Positions 11,758 through 23,569 of a DNA stretch of 64,000 nucleotides are shown piece by piece. Both the position numbers and the translations under genes were made by a program. Every line of letters starts with the position of its first letter. The first letter of the stretch is position 1. Under the pieces are notes generated by a model. The model searched no databases. It had not been told where the DNA came from and saw only the letters and a program-made list of their open reading frames with translations. This DNA comes from Megascapheus bottae (Eukaryota > Chordata > Mammalia > Rodentia > Geomyidae): the NCBI GenBank assembly GCA_024803745.1, contig JANJXV010000265.1:496001-560000 (forward strand), in the 5' to 3' direction.

Positions 11758-12240
11758 AGGGAAAGAGGAACTGAAACTTTCTCTCCTTACAGATGACATG
11801 ATTCTGTATTTAAAGAACCCTATAGACTCTACTCCAAAGCTGCTTGAGCTGATATAAAACTTTGGTAAGGTAGCAGGGTATAAAATTAACCCTCAATGTC
11901 AACTGCCTTCCTATATGCCAACAAATGAGAGGAATGAGGCAAGAATCAGGATAGCAAGTCATTTTGCTATCAAAGAAAATAAATACCTAGGAATTAACTT
12001 AGAATGTAAAGCACCTTTTTGATGGAACTATAAACCCTGGAGAAGGAAATTAATGCAGAACTGAGGAAATGCAAAAACCTATGCTCCTGGTTTGGAAGAA
12101 GTAATATTGTAAAAATGGCAATCTTGATAAGGACTATCTACAAATTCAGTGCAAGATTCATCAAGATCCCAATGTCATTCTTTAAAGAAACAGAAGAGGA
12201 AATCCAAAATTTCACTTGGAATAATAAAAGACCCCTTATA
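11758..12240 (+). mobile_element. L1 ORF2 RT fragment, sense
   Basis: This matches unit A at about 39013-39505 (the RT segment from the FADD active-site box to WNNKRP). The element region between this piece and the antisense piece (equivalent to 39505-40285) is missing. The opposite orientations fit twin-primed inversion of a single minus-strand insertion. Confidence 0.8.
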
Positions 12241-12624
12241 GTCTGTCTTCTTGCATGATACATAATGTTTAATCTCACCTTCTCCACCAAAATCTCACCT
12301 TTCTCATTGAGACATAGGTGGCCCTGTTTACTAGCAGCAAAGGCTCAAACGCGCAGTTTCGGGTGTCACCACTGCATCTGTTACTGGGTAGATCCAACTC
12401 TGTCATCGATTCTGAGGTCTGCTCTGGGAGTCTTGGTCACAAGTTGTTCTGTGGCATCTGCTGCCAGCCTGTGCCTATTTGCTTCCTTTTCCTCCAGCAG
12501 CCTACAACAGGGAATGAAGTTCACTCGCGGATGCTCTCCTTCATATGCAGGGCAGGATGAGCCCAACCCTCCCTCATCTTCCTCTTCCAATTTTTGGGAA
12601 AAAATATGCTGGCAGAAGTCCTCA
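12241..12624. other. Unassigned, GC-richer intergenic DNA
   Basis: Overlapping short frames are open on both strands, but none carries a recognisable motif. There is no repeat signature. Confidence 0.4.
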
Positions 12625-12845
12625 GGTGTGGCGCATGGCTGATGCACACTTTTAATCCAGGCTGGTCAGGAGGCTGAGATCTGAGTATGGAAGTTCCAAG
12701 TCACCTAGAACAGGAAAGTCTGATAGATTCTTACTACCAAAAATAAAAACAGCTGGGAATGGAGTTTGTGCTCAAGTGGTAAAGGGCTAGTCTTGAGTAC
12801 AAATGCTTAGTGCCCAGGTCCCGAGTTCAGCCTCCAGCACTGCCA
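12625..12845 (+). repeat. Degraded B1-like + Geo-type SINE
   Basis: The signatures are GGCTGATGCACACTTTTAATCC, CAGGAGGCTGAGATCTGAG and then GTGCTCAAGTGGTAAAGGGCTAG. Confidence 0.7.
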
Positions 12846-13787
12846 ACAACCTCACTTTAGTGAGATTTTAGCTTTATCCATGTAGGCACATCTCACTGGA
12901 ATCTTTGCTGGTAGAGATAGTCTTCATAATTTTGTCTCAAGGTAAAGGTCCTCCTGGGGTAGTACACAAAAGGTGTCATGGAGAGAGGAGCCCCACTTGC
13001 TCCAGGTTTGAAGATGGCATAGGTCAAGCCAGCATGGAGTTGGCACATCAGTCTTTTTCCTAGCACCACCTACCAGTGAATGTCCAATGACATTGATTGT
13101 TGTGGGATTGTGTGATTGAAGTGCCCCATTAAGGGCAGTGTTAGCACATCCAAACTTGGATACCAGGAATGCTGAAATCTCAAAGCTAAGATTTCTGTTG
13201 GCTACAGAAATGCTGGTGTGTCTGTTATTCACTGAAAGTTCAGGTGCAAAGATTCTGAAGCTTGATGCCATGTGTTTATTCCATTTAGTAAAATTATTTT
13301 AATGCACTGTATAAGTTAAAACATTTGATAAGCGTCAGGGGTAGTGAAAACATTGTTCTTGAATTCAGGTGTCTGGCAGGGTAATGGGGGGGTGTTGGTG
13401 GCTGGGACTATGAAGCTGGAGCTGCTATCAAACCATGGATCATGTTCCTCTTTGTCTGGGAGAAATGACTCCAAAGATGAAATTTGAATGGTGAGGAAAA
13501 GATGATGATGTACTCAGGAAATTTCTCCTAAACAAATGCTCATGTGGGATGGGGGCTGGGCATGTCTGAGGCAGAGCTTAAGGGGGCCTCTCATGGCGTT
13601 GAGAACCTTCCTTGCGACTTCAGGCATGCAGCAGGGTGTTTTAGATGACCATTGTGAGATGGATGGAATAAGACTGGAGACAAGATGAATGCTGGGATCC
13701 TGCAATGCTCTTGCATGAGTGGCTGGTGGCTCACCTGAAAGAACTAATTATGTCTAAAAAAGAAATCAGGAATTTGTTTTGATTAGA
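12846..13787. other. Unassigned intergenic sequence
   Basis: A 115-codon minus-strand frame (12924-13271) has unremarkable composition and no convincing family match. No repeat is recognised. Confidence 0.4.
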
Positions 13788-14003
13788 TAATACCTGTAAT
13801 CCGAGGGATATTCAGGATCCTGATCTTAGTATTGTGGTTTAACACCAAACCAGCAAAGGGAAAAATGCATGAGACTCATACTCCCAGTTTAGAGCAAGAA
13901 CAAAGATTGAAGTAGAGCTGTGGCTCAAGAGCTAGAGTGCTACCTTGAGCAAAGAAAAGCTAAGAAAAAGCTCCAGGTCTTGAGTTCAAGGCCAGGAATG
14001 AAA
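13788..14003 (+). repeat. Degraded B1-like + Geo-type SINE
   Basis: TACCTGTAATCCGAGGGATATTCAGG is followed later by GAGCTGTGGCTCAAGAGCTAGAGTGCTACCTTGAGC. Confidence 0.65.
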
Positions 14004-15239
14004 GAAGGAAGGTAAAAAAGGGAAGTATGTGAGGAAGGGAAATATATAAATGAAAGAGAGAAGGAACTAGAAATTTAAAACTAGAGAATATTTAAAAGTC
14101 ATCAGTCCTTCTAAGAAAAGTGTTGGAGTATGGGTTCTATATGTGGTGAACTGGAAGCCCAGCAGTGACTTGTTAACCAAAGAGTCACCATGATGAGCAA
14201 AGGATAGAAATCTGCATGAGCCTCTTAGCGGATGGAGTCACAGAAGAGAACCTCAGCTCCCATCCCATAGTTAGAAGTATATAGAGATGGGGAAGTTGGC
14301 ATCACCTTGATGTCATTGTGTCCATGGGGACTGGAAGCCATGGCTCTGTGAAAGCACAATGTTCTGGTTACTGAGCTGGGAGGCTGAGGAGAGCCAAGTC
14401 CTGGCCATGAAGAAATCAGGGTGGCAGCAGAGCAACTCTGCTTCGGTGTGTGCCTGCTTGGCTGTTCTTATTCTGTGGTGGATCAGGCCGGAGCGGGTGA
14501 TAGTAACTGTTTTGTGGTCACAAGCCCTTCAGCAAGAGCTTCCTCTGGGATCATCATAAGCTACAGGATGGCTGGTGGTGGGATGTGTGTGGGGTGGAAG
14601 TGACAGAGGGATGGACGCATGGCAAGGTGGGTGAAGAGATGAGAGGAATGATGAGAGCCCAGTTCATTGGTTTCCAAGGTTAATGGGTGGGAGGTAGAGA
14701 GGCATGATGGAGGAATGATGGAGGCAGGGGAAGGTGGTGACAGAGTGAGGCCATCTGTAGTGCCAGCCTGGCCATCATCTGAAGCCCATAGGCAGCTTCC
14801 TGATCCTTCACTTAGTCCTGCTCCTTGTGGAGGGAATGTCACGTGTACCCAGAGCTAGGGGTGGGGCAATGTTAGTAGCACCTGGAGAACCATTGGCCTC
14901 TACCTGGGTGAGGGGTGGTTATGGCTCCCATGCTGGGTGGCCTGATAGCTATGGAACAGATCTCTCCTTAGCTACCACAGTCAGTGGCTGCTCTCCATCT
15001 AGGGTTAGGGCACCTGCTCAGCCATCAGGACACCCCATGCCAGGACAGAGGCCTACAATTCAGATGGCAGCACAGGGGTGAAGATGATCTCACCGTAGCC
15101 CTAGTTACATGGCTGTCCCTGCATGCAGGACAGGATGAGCTGGGGGAAGATGTTCTCTGTGATTTTCCACAGCCTATCCCGGCCTCTTCTTGTGTCTGAT
15201 TAGACCAAGAGAGTACCAGATTCCCTCTCATAGTCCTGG
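14004..15239. other. Unassigned GC-richer intergenic sequence
   Basis: The stretch is GC-richer than the surroundings, with several short overlapping open frames on both strands. I see no domain, splice-bounded exon series or repeat that I can name. Confidence 0.35.
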
Positions 15240-15362
15240 TTCTTTTTCTTTTACAGTCATGAGGCTTGAACTCAGGTCCTGGGTACTGTCCCTGAGCTCT
15301 TTTGCTCAAGGTTGATGCTCCACCATTTGAACCATAGTGCCATTTCCAGCTTTTCCTTTTTA
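15240..15362 (-). repeat. SINE right monomer (reverse)
   Basis: The reversed Geo-type right monomer is present: CATGAGGCTTGAACTCAGGTCC…GAGCTCTTTTGCTCAAGG…GAACCATAGTGCCATTTCCAGC. Confidence 0.7.
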
Positions 15363-17144
15363 TGTGGATCTCTGATATGTCCAGTGCTGTGCCTGCAGGG
15401 AGGCACTCACCCCACAGACAGAGCCACCTCTGCCATGACTGTGACTGCCCACAACCCTCACACCCAATCCTTGCACACCCCTCGACTCCAGTTTTAGCTC
15501 CTCTTGGACTGGGTGTGCAGCCTACCCCTTCCTACACTCACAAAGGGTCTACAATTGTCTTCCCAGGGTCCTTTCTTCTTCCAGCCAGAGTACAGACTGT
15601 GCACATCTTGACGATCACAGAGCTCAAAGCCAAAGGCTGAGATGCAGAAGGGGGTGACCCAGTAGCTGCACAGGGCCCATGGATCATCCTGTGCATCCCC
15701 CAGCCTGTGACTTCCCCCACCCCCTTGGCAGGGAAGCTCCATGCCCACATCCTGATCCCTGGTCCCCTCCAATTCCATTCTCCCTTGGATTTTGCAGACT
15801 GTCTACCATCAGGATCTAAAATTCTATTCATCACTTTATGTCCTTATCACTGATTTGCTACTTGGGCAGGATCTCCCCGTGCCTGGAGAGTGGGCATGTC
15901 ATGTACTCTCTGTGGAGAAGTTGCCCCAGGAGAAGAAATATGCACTTCATGTGAGTGTTGGACAGGGAAGGAGGGCTCCCTAGGATCAGAAGCCACAGGA
16001 GGGGTGCAGATGGGGGAATGCTAGGGGCCCCAGGGGACAGTGGGAGTTAGGGCACAGTTGGTTCCTTCTGCAGGGTTGACACCACTTCACAAACCCAACT
16101 GAATGAGGTTCACATTACAGATGTCAGAGACAGTGCAGATTGCCAATGGGCGCAGGGGTCACTGTCACCCCCAGATGCTGGCTGCATGCTGGGATGCACG
16201 CAGAGATGTTTTCAAGATCAGATAATGAGGATGTTGCAGGGTGTAACCATTCTTTTCAGATGGCTCTCTAGCTCTCTTGAGCTTCATCTCTATCTTTGGC
16301 TTTTTCTTGGCAGTTAACTGGAAATGAGAGTTTCATGGACTTTCCTTTCTGGACTGGCTTCAAACAGAAGCTATGCACAGTTTTCAAACCATACCCTACT
16401 GAAGAAGGGAAGCTTGATCTGGTGCTTAACTGGGTTGCACATTGGCTCCGTTTGCTATGCCTCACGGGAGGGGGTTCATCATTTGTAGACTAAGATCTCA
16501 TGACCTTCAAAGCCAAATGCTACCTGAAAGATCAGGGTCCCAGCCTATGTGTTGGGCCGGGGTGAATACATTCTCTGTTATGCTGGGTCATCAACCCGTA
16601 TTTTAAGCTGGAAGTAGGCAGTGCCACATTTGATAAGAACATCTGCCAGAGATTGTCACCTCATGAAAGCAGATTCTAAATTTGTATTCCATTTCCTGTG
16701 GTGGAGAAATCCCCTCCAATTTAGACAGGCTCACATCCACCTGCAGGTCACACTCCTAATTCACCCTTGAGTGTCCTCATGGTATTGGGATCTACGTTTG
16801 TAGGGAATGCTGCTTTAGTCCATGAATTAGCTGGACAAGTGATGACAAACGTGTTGTGGATTAATATGAGAACAATTTAAGAAGCCCTGGAGGAGCATCA
16901 ACCTGACCCTCTGTGGTGCTATAAATCTGATAGGATGTTCCACACTGAGAAACAATCACATGGCTTTGTGTTTGGCATCCAGACAAGTGAGTGCATGTCT
17001 TAGCTGTCCTCCAATACAGAGGAGGACATGAATAAGGGGGTGGAAAGCATCTGTCAGACCCCTGTCTGGGGGCAGGTGGAGAGAACATAGGAAGGTAGAT
17101 ACCATGGCTGTGGTGGGGCCAAAAAAAAGGGTAAAAGAGGCAAA
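15363..17144. other. Unassigned region with two exon-like frames
   Basis: Two stretches follow polypyrimidine/AG and stay open: 15799-15983 (after GGATTTTGCAG) and 16314-16493 (after TTTTTCTTGGCAG; residues LTGNESFMDFPFWTGFKQK). I do not recognise either protein, and they may be chance frames. No repeat was seen. Confidence 0.3.
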
Positions 17145-17340
17145 GGAACCAGGTACTGGTAGCTCAAGACTGTCATCCTAGCTACTCAGGAGTTTGAGAT
17201 CTGAGGATCACAATTCAAAGCCAGCCCAGGACAGAAACTCCATGAGACTCTTATCTGCAATAAACTACTGAATGCAAGAAGCTCAAGCTCAGTGACAGCA
17301 TCCAGGCCTAGCGTTCAAAACCCAGGACTGGCAGAAAAAA
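17145..17340 (+). repeat. B1-like + Geo-type SINE, shortened
   Basis: CATCCTAGCTACTCAGGAGTTTGAGATCTGAGGATC is followed by a right half that lacks its first part. It ends GGACTGGCAGAAAAAAG. Confidence 0.75.
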
Positions 17341-18287
17341 GTATCAAAGGACAAGAAGCTGGCCAAAAGTTAGAGGGACTCTATCTTGACAAACAATACA
17401 ATGGTAAGGTGCACTCAGAAGACTTGCACAAAATCTGGAAATGCCTGAGACCTATCTATGTATGTTTCCTGTTTGTCTAAATACATATGTTTATGCATTT
17501 ATATATTAGTATAGAGAGACAGATCAGTACATATGACTATACATATATACATAGCCAGACACTTATGGGTGGGTGGTATACTGTGTGAGAGTTTGTGTTT
17601 GTGTTTTGTGGATGGCTATCTCTGTTTAAGAAAGATAGAAAATATATAAATATCTTAAAAAAACTTGATAAAATATAGAGAGACCTAAGCTCTTGAGGGA
17701 ATCTGAAATGACAAGATTATTCACAGGCACGTTTATCCTTATGGATTCCTCAGCAAGTTTTAATTTTTTTCATTATTTTCTTTCTTTTTTTGAACCAGTG
17801 CTAAGGATTTCTCTCAGGGACCAGGTGCTGCCAATTACTAATTTTCTCATGGCTGCTACAAGAGGAACTGAGCCACAGTTCCACTTTTGCCTTATTTATT
17901 CGTGCTTAATTGAAGATAAAGATTTCTATCAGTGACTTTCTTTCAGGGGCTGGATTCTAACGAGGATCCCCAGACCTCAGGCTTCTCTATATCTACAATT
18001 AACAATATGAGAACCCAGCACTGGGTTCCAATGCACAGGGCAAGAAATTGAGTGAATCTCTCAACTCCAATTAGCTATAATAAGCTACAAGTGAAAGACC
18101 AATACCTTTGAGGAAAAGATGCTGAGGGTTATCACACAGGCCCTATGAGTAAGCCCTAAACCCTGTACACATGTGTGCATGCACACATTGGCAGATACAC
18201 ACACACATGTACACACACAATATCTCAGGCAATATTGTATTTTGAATTAATATCCAAAGATTGGACAACAGGATAGCAAGTAATAAA
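17341..18287. other. Unassigned AT-rich sequence
   Basis: The region includes short CA/CATG-rich runs at about 18168-18222. No gene or clear repeat was seen. Confidence 0.4.
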
Positions 18288-19650
18288 ATCTGTTTTTCTT
18301 GTCTACATTGAGGGAAAGGGATAAGTCACAAGATGCAGAAGTGAAGAATTCAGAGGCAAATACTGTGAGTGAATAACTTGTAAAAAGCACATTTCTTTTC
18401 TTTTCTTTTCTTTTGTTTTTTCTGCCATTCCTGGGGATTGAACTCAGGGCCTGAATACTGCTCTTGGCTTTTCCCAAGTCTAGCCCTCTGCCACTTGAGC
18501 CACATTGCCATATGGATTTTTATATCTGTGTGATATTAAGGACTCAAACCTAGATCTTCATGGATGCTAGGCAAGCACTCTACCACTGGGCCAAACTCTA
18601 AACCCCGATAAAGTATTTATAAATAGTCATCATCATCATATCAAAATATCCTTTCTCCTACAAAGAAAGAACACTTATCTATGTCTGTAAGACTTTATTT
18701 TATGTCACCAATGCTTCTGTGATTTTCCCACTTGCATTTTTACAGATGACAGCACAGATATTCATCAGGAAGAAAAATAGATTAGGATACAGAAACCTAA
18801 CAACGTCCTAGTAGATTGAGGTGAAAAATATGTGCAAGATGGCCTGGGTGTTTCATCTATTTGTAGAGTGCTGGGCTACCACACAAAAAGACTCAGGTTT
18901 GATTCTGCAGTACCATATACATAGAAAACGCTGGAAGTGGTGCTGTGGCTTGGTGGGACAGCTACAGCCTAAAGAAAGCCTAAGAACAATGGTCAGGCTC
19001 TGAGGTCAAGTCCCAGGACTAGCAAAAAAAAATGTGCAAGAGGCAAAATGCAAGCTGAGTAGGCACTGTGAAGCAAAATGTCTTGTGAAGGGTAAGGGGA
19101 ATAGTGACAGTTAAGTTTGGATCTTACCTAAGAAAGGCTCCTTGAGTCTGAGACCAGGCTAGCACTTACGCCTAGTTAATGACTTGGGATTTGAACAAAA
19201 AGGTGTGCTGTTTACTACATCCATATGTGAGGTGGGAAGGGAGATTCAGCCTCCAGTAAGTCTTTGGGGAGGTCTTCTGTGAGCAAGGAGCTTTGGTCAT
19301 TGGGCCTTGAAAGGTGACCCTACCTCCCTCACAATGGAACAGAATATGGAACCCTGGTAACCAAGACACCGTATATGACAACCAGCTCAAGCCAGCTCCC
19401 TTGGCCTGTGGCTCAGGAACCAGAAAGATGTTGCTGTGCTGTTGCCAAAGGTCAGGAGGCTCAGATCTCAGGCATGAGAGATATGGATGTCTCACTTGAA
19501 GAAGTAGATGCTGGATCAATGCCAAGCCAAAATTCCAGTATATCAGGCATTTCTCTAGGAAGAAAGCCAGGAAACTCCAGGGCAACTCAGATGAGGTATA
19601 TTGAGAGGAAACCTATTTGAACCCATCATCCTGCCCACACACTACAACCT
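18288..19650 (-). repeat. Diverged inverted copy of the array module
   Basis: Reverse-complemented, this ~1.36 kb block aligns end to end with the module of unit A (33768-35146), including both internal SINEs (here 18418-18605 and 18840-19025, orientations swapped). Identity by eye is roughly 85%, so it is much older than the array. Similarity stops exactly at ATCTG (18288), equivalent to ACAGAT where the L1 starts in array units. At the other end it stops just past CTACAAC. No L1 is attached. Confidence 0.85.
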
Positions 19651-19814
19651 TCTTGTGTGCTTTCAAGTGACTCTACTGAGATTAGAGTGTGTCATTTCCA
19701 ATCTACTCTATTCCAGTTCCTCAGTGTGAAGTGTGGTCCCATTCCTACGTTTGAAATATCCACTGTTTTGCCAACATAATGTGATGGTAAGGCAGCTCAG
19801 ACTCTGAATGAGCC

Positions 19815-19975
19815 TTGTAACCTATGGATCCTGGAGGAAGGCCTGTTGGAGATGCTGTTGACAAAGCTGATCCCTGCCTACCAGAAAGGTGATCTCTTTT
19901 ATGTGGGAAACTTCCTGCACAATTTCAAATAGTGGAGGACAATGTAGTAGTTGCTGGAAATTCTCTTGAAAAAGT
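19815..19975 (+). pseudogene. RalGDS-family REM-domain exon relic
   Basis: Translation gives CNLWILEEGLLEMLLTKLIP followed by AYQKGDLFYVGNFLHNFK, then a stop, with LLEILLKK further on. The spacing and residues fit the N-terminal REM (Ras-exchanger motif) segment of the RalGDS/RGL family, Ras-effector exchange factors for Ral GTPases (pattern C-K-x5-AGTLE-L…LVPAF…D-x-FYV…FL…YR…VLDLL). It has three in-frame stops in the final third, so it is non-functional. The call rests on recalled family patterns and not on an alignment. Confidence 0.55.
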
Positions 19976-20424
19976 GAGTGTTCCCCCTCCAAACCCAGGT
20001 TTGCTCACCCCTCCTGGCCAAGTCTTGGAATACTTGGCTCCTCTCTGAGCCTGTTTGGTTCACTGGGGTGTTCACAGGGGAGCTAAGCATGATACAAGTG
20101 CACAAACTACTTCATTATGACTGGGACACCATGCCATTTCATTTCCCTCACAAGCTACTGGAGTCTCAACAGTGTGCTTACTGAGAAGTTGGATTTCAGG
20201 CATGAGTAAGTGGCTCCCAACTGCAGCCCTCACCTAGGTGACATCCTAGGAAATCCCATTTCCCAGTGAGAAATGAGGTGTCAGTACTAATGGCAGAGGC
20301 CTGTGAAATACTGGAGTCAGAGGAAAAGCTGGGGGCTGAATCACTTTTGAGCCATCAGGGAGGGATTGTGATAGCTTTGCCTGTTAGAACCTGAAAGCAT
20401 TTACATTTTGGTGTATGGTCCAGT

Positions 20425-20640
20425 GCTGCCACTTGAACCTGAACCCAGGTCTAAATGCCATCCCTTTGGTGTTCAAAAATTAGCACTGTACCATTTGAGT
20501 CATAGGTCAAGTTCTGGCTCTTTGCTGCCTAATTGAAGACAAGTGCCTTTAGACTTTTACTGACTAGACTGGCTTTCCACTGTGATCTTCAGAGCTCAGC
20601 CTGCTGGGTGGATAAGATTAGAGGAATGAGCATTTAGTTC
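20425..20640 (-). repeat. Degraded B1-like + Geo-type SINE
   Basis: The reversed right monomer (GCCACTTGAACCTGAACCCAGG…CCATTTGAGTCATAGG) is followed by the reversed B1-like half (CTGGCTTTCCACTGTGATCTTCAGAGCTCAGCCTGCTGGG). Confidence 0.6.
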
Positions 20641-20910
20641 TTTATTTAGAGCATTCACTTACTGATTTATTTAGAGCATTTACTTAGTTAATTTAAGGTG
20701 CGTTTACTTTGGACAGATGCATAGAGGCCTCTCTCAGAAGCTTCTGGAAGTGGGGTGTAAAAGTCATCCTGTTCTCGAGTGTCTCTTACCCCCCTCCCAG
20801 CACATAAGTGCACATTTCTGCAGTACAGCCACAGCATTAGAGTCCTGCAAGAAAGGGGCTTTTGTAGAAGGCTCAGGATGGAGAGAGAAGGCTCTCACTT
20901 TCCTTGTACC

Positions 20911-21110
20911 GAATGTGCCCACAACATCATGTGTTCCATCTATACGATGTGAATGGACTTCTACCCCAGTGATTCCTACGAGTTCAAGAACTGCCACACC
21001 CTGACACAACTCAAGCTCTATATGAGGCTCCACAAGCCGGCTTTGGACCTGCTCTTCTAAACACATACTTTTTGACCAGCTGGAGGAATGTGCGACCAGT
21101 AAGACCAAGA
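20911..21110 (+). pseudogene. RalGDS-family post-REM exon relic
   Basis: The frame reads NIMCSIYTM-stop-MDFYPSDSYEFKNCHTLTQL and then KLYMRLHKPALDLLF. After a frameshift it reads KHILFDQLEE. This parallels the RalGDS segment after REM (pattern ISSILGTWLDQYxEDF…LxQLxxYxxLNxPGxDLE…AHLLLAQLE). It lies ~0.9 kb downstream of the REM relic on the same strand, with an intron-sized gap, as expected for one decayed gene. A stop and a frameshift disable it. The CDC25 catalytic domain was not found downstream. Confidence 0.55.
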
Positions 21111-21563
21111 AAAAGTAGAAGTCCTGGTGTGGGTGCCTCAGAGCCTGTGAGTAGGAAGCCCATGTGGTCTAGATATTGGTTGGCCCTTACTTCTACAGAG
21201 CTTGGCAAAATGCCCTTTATGGGTGGTGTCAGCCAGGTAATGTCTGTCCTCTGAATGGACTCGGGAATAAGCACTCATTAGAAAGACCCTACACCTCCTC
21301 AGTTTTCAGTCCAAACTCCAGTTCTACAGGTTCCTCCATTAGATCCTCATGGAAGTTGAGTGACACTTTAACTTGCAGAGTCCACTCTGTCCACTCTGTA
21401 CCTATTTCCATTCTTAGGTTTGGGTCATCGTGGAAGAGCTTATCCTGAACTCCGGATGAAAAACCCACCAATGGAGCTGGTGACTGATGGAGACTGAGAA
21501 TCATCACTGCACTCCAGAAAGCATGGGCCTTCTGTAGAAATTACCAAACGGGTTTAGAGTCCT

Positions 21564-22089
21564 GTGGATATACCTTTTGCTCTGAACCCCATGTGTGACA
21601 CAGTTGAACCTGCAGATACTATGGAGGAAGAAAAAGAGCAGCCAGATTTCCTTCCGTTTCCTTTCACACTCGTCCCAGAGTCAGTCCATCTGAGTCAGAG
21701 TAACACTCCACTTATTGTGCAAGCTGAAGGGGCACACGCTGGGCTCATGGAAAATGTCCCCATGGGAAGCAGCAAGTGTACTCTCAATTCTGGATTCATT
21801 GGAGGAAAATGAATCCATCCTCACAGAATATCCAGACCCATCCATCTCACTAAAAGAGACTCAATCTCCATTCGACAAACCAGAATCCATCCCCCTCTTA
21901 ACTCAGGAAGGACATTCTGTTTCTCATGAGGAAGGAGACCCTTCTGAGGACTCTGAAGTAGAATTACTGTCTGAAGGCAACTTGGAGGCCAGTCTGGATT
22001 TAGAGCTTCCCTGTCCCCTTCCTAAAAAGACATCTCTTTATCTTGCTCTCATGATTCTTGTCAAGTATTCATTGTATTTACTTTGCTAA
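21564..22089 (+). other. Unassigned acidic Ser/Pro/Glu-rich reading frame
   Basis: Two overlapping frames (21564-21812 and 21715-22089) switch near 21780 as if one coding sequence had taken a frameshift. The combined product is rich in E, S, P and L (for example MEEEKEQPDFLPFPF and EEGDPSEDSEVELLSEGNLE) and ends in a hydrophobic stretch before a stop at 22089. An ATTAAA follows at ~22093. RalGDS proteins carry a Pro/Glu-rich linker, so it could belong to the same relic, but this is a guess. Confidence 0.3.
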
Positions 22090-22504
22090 CTATTAAACTC
22101 TCATTGTTAATATTATGGTGTGCAGTTCTTCAGTGCTTATTATACTGTGTTTTATTTTCCACTTATAATGTGAGACCTCAGACACATAGGTCCTGGGTGG
22201 GCCAAAAACCAGACAGGTCTGGTCCCATAGAAGACAACCTTACTGGATATACAGGGAACTATGAAATGCATGGAATCACCAGGAATCCAGGCCAGGCCTC
22301 CATGGAAAGACAAGTCAGCTACCAAAGGTTAAGGACAGAGCAGATGCCTGGAAATGTGTTTTGTCAATCGGGAGAAGTGCCAGAGTAACTGTAATATTAT
22401 GTGGGACTCTGTTCTGTGAGTTCAAGTCTGTTTATATATCCATTGTGCTTTGTACAAATATTTAAGAAAATTAAAACTCCACAATAGCATCAAAAATCTA
22501 CTTT
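22090..22504. other. Unassigned sequence
   Basis: A ~100-codon frame at 22083-22388 has no recognisable motif. No repeat was seen. Confidence 0.35.
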
Positions 22505-22705
22505 GGCTTTGAATGTGGCCTAGTTGTAGAGTGCTCGCCTAGTATACAAGAAGACCTTGATTCAATTCCTCGACCCTGCATACACAGAAAAATCAGATGG
22601 GGCACTGTGGCTCAGGTGTCAGAGTGCCACCCTTGAACAAATGTGGGCTAGGACAGTTCCTAGTCCCTCAGTTCAAGCCCCAGGACTAGCCAAACAAGAA
22701 ATCAT
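22505..22705 (+). repeat. ID-like + Geo-type SINE
   Basis: The left half shows GGCCTAGTTGTAGAGTGCTCGCC and the right half GGGGCACTGTGGCTCAGGTGTCAGAGTGC, ending GCCCCAGGACTAGCC. At 22757-22810 a short reversed SINE scrap (TTTTTTGCCAGTCC…) is visible. Confidence 0.8.
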
Positions 22706-23040
22706 ACCATTTTCCACACATTTGGAAATAAATATGTTTTATCTAACCCTACTTCTTTTTTGCCAGTCCAGGCTGTGTGCCACCAAGCCAAACTACTGGC
22801 CCCCAACCTTACTATTTTTAATCATTTAATTTTTTTAACATAATCATATTTCATGCTGTCTGTATTAATACCATAAACAGCATGCTTAGTGTAATAATGT
22901 TAAAGGTAAAACATAAGAAATTAATAACTAAAATTCCTTTTTTATTATTTTGATAGCATTACTACAATTTTATGAGAAAAATTACCTAGAATGTTTATTT
23001 TACAGTTCAAGTAATCCATTTTGATAAATATATCAACCTA

Positions 23041-23225
23041 CATCATTTATTTGAACACATTTTAAACTATTTTTTTTCAGGAATGAAAATACATACATAT
23101 TTGTTGTAAATGAAATTTATCACTTGGGGGATGGGAAAGAGAAAAGGGGAAGGGGGTAACAGTGTTTACAAGAAATGTACTCATTACATATGTAACAACA
23201 ATCTCTTTGTATATCACCTTGACAA
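23041..23225 (+). mobile_element. Old L1 3' UTR-like tail
   Basis: The G-rich run GGGGGATGGGAAAGAGAAAAGGGGAAGGGGG, followed by AAGAAATGTACTCATTACATATGTAAC, resembles the end of the old L1 tail at 29640-29900. No coding part remains. 22811-23040 is AT-rich and unassigned. Confidence 0.4.
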
Positions 23226-23274
23226 CACATTTTTTGAAAAGTACAATAAGTTTAAATGTCTACTTTGGGCAGAA

Positions 23275-23480
23275 TTTTTTTTGCCAGTACTGGGCTTAGA
23301 CTCAGGACCTGAGCACGATCCTTGTTTTTGTTTTTGTTTATTCTTAAGGCGCAAGTTCTATCACATGTGCCACAGCACAACTTTTATCTTTTTTTATGAA
23401 TGTTGTGCTGAGGAATTGAACTTAGGTCTTCATTCATGCTCGTCAAGAACTCTTCCACTAGGCTTAACTTATGGCCCCAG
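23275..23480 (-). repeat. ID-like + Geo-type SINE
   Basis: Reversed right monomer (GGGCTTAGACTCAGGACCTGAGCACG), then the reversed ID-like half (GAATTGAACTTAGGTCTTCATTCATGC). Confidence 0.8.
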
Positions 23481-23569
23481 TGGGAAGGAAGTTTTCCATA
23501 AAATATGTAGGAAATATGTACACTAAGGAAAAGCCATCAAAAATAGAAGAAAAATTATATACTTAGATA

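Noticed and set aside
12924..13271. 115-codon minus-strand frame containing INVIGHSLVGG, reminiscent of a lipase nucleophile elbow
   Set aside because: The flanking residues do not fit a lipase, no further catalytic motifs follow, and the G-x-S-x-G pattern is not completed properly.
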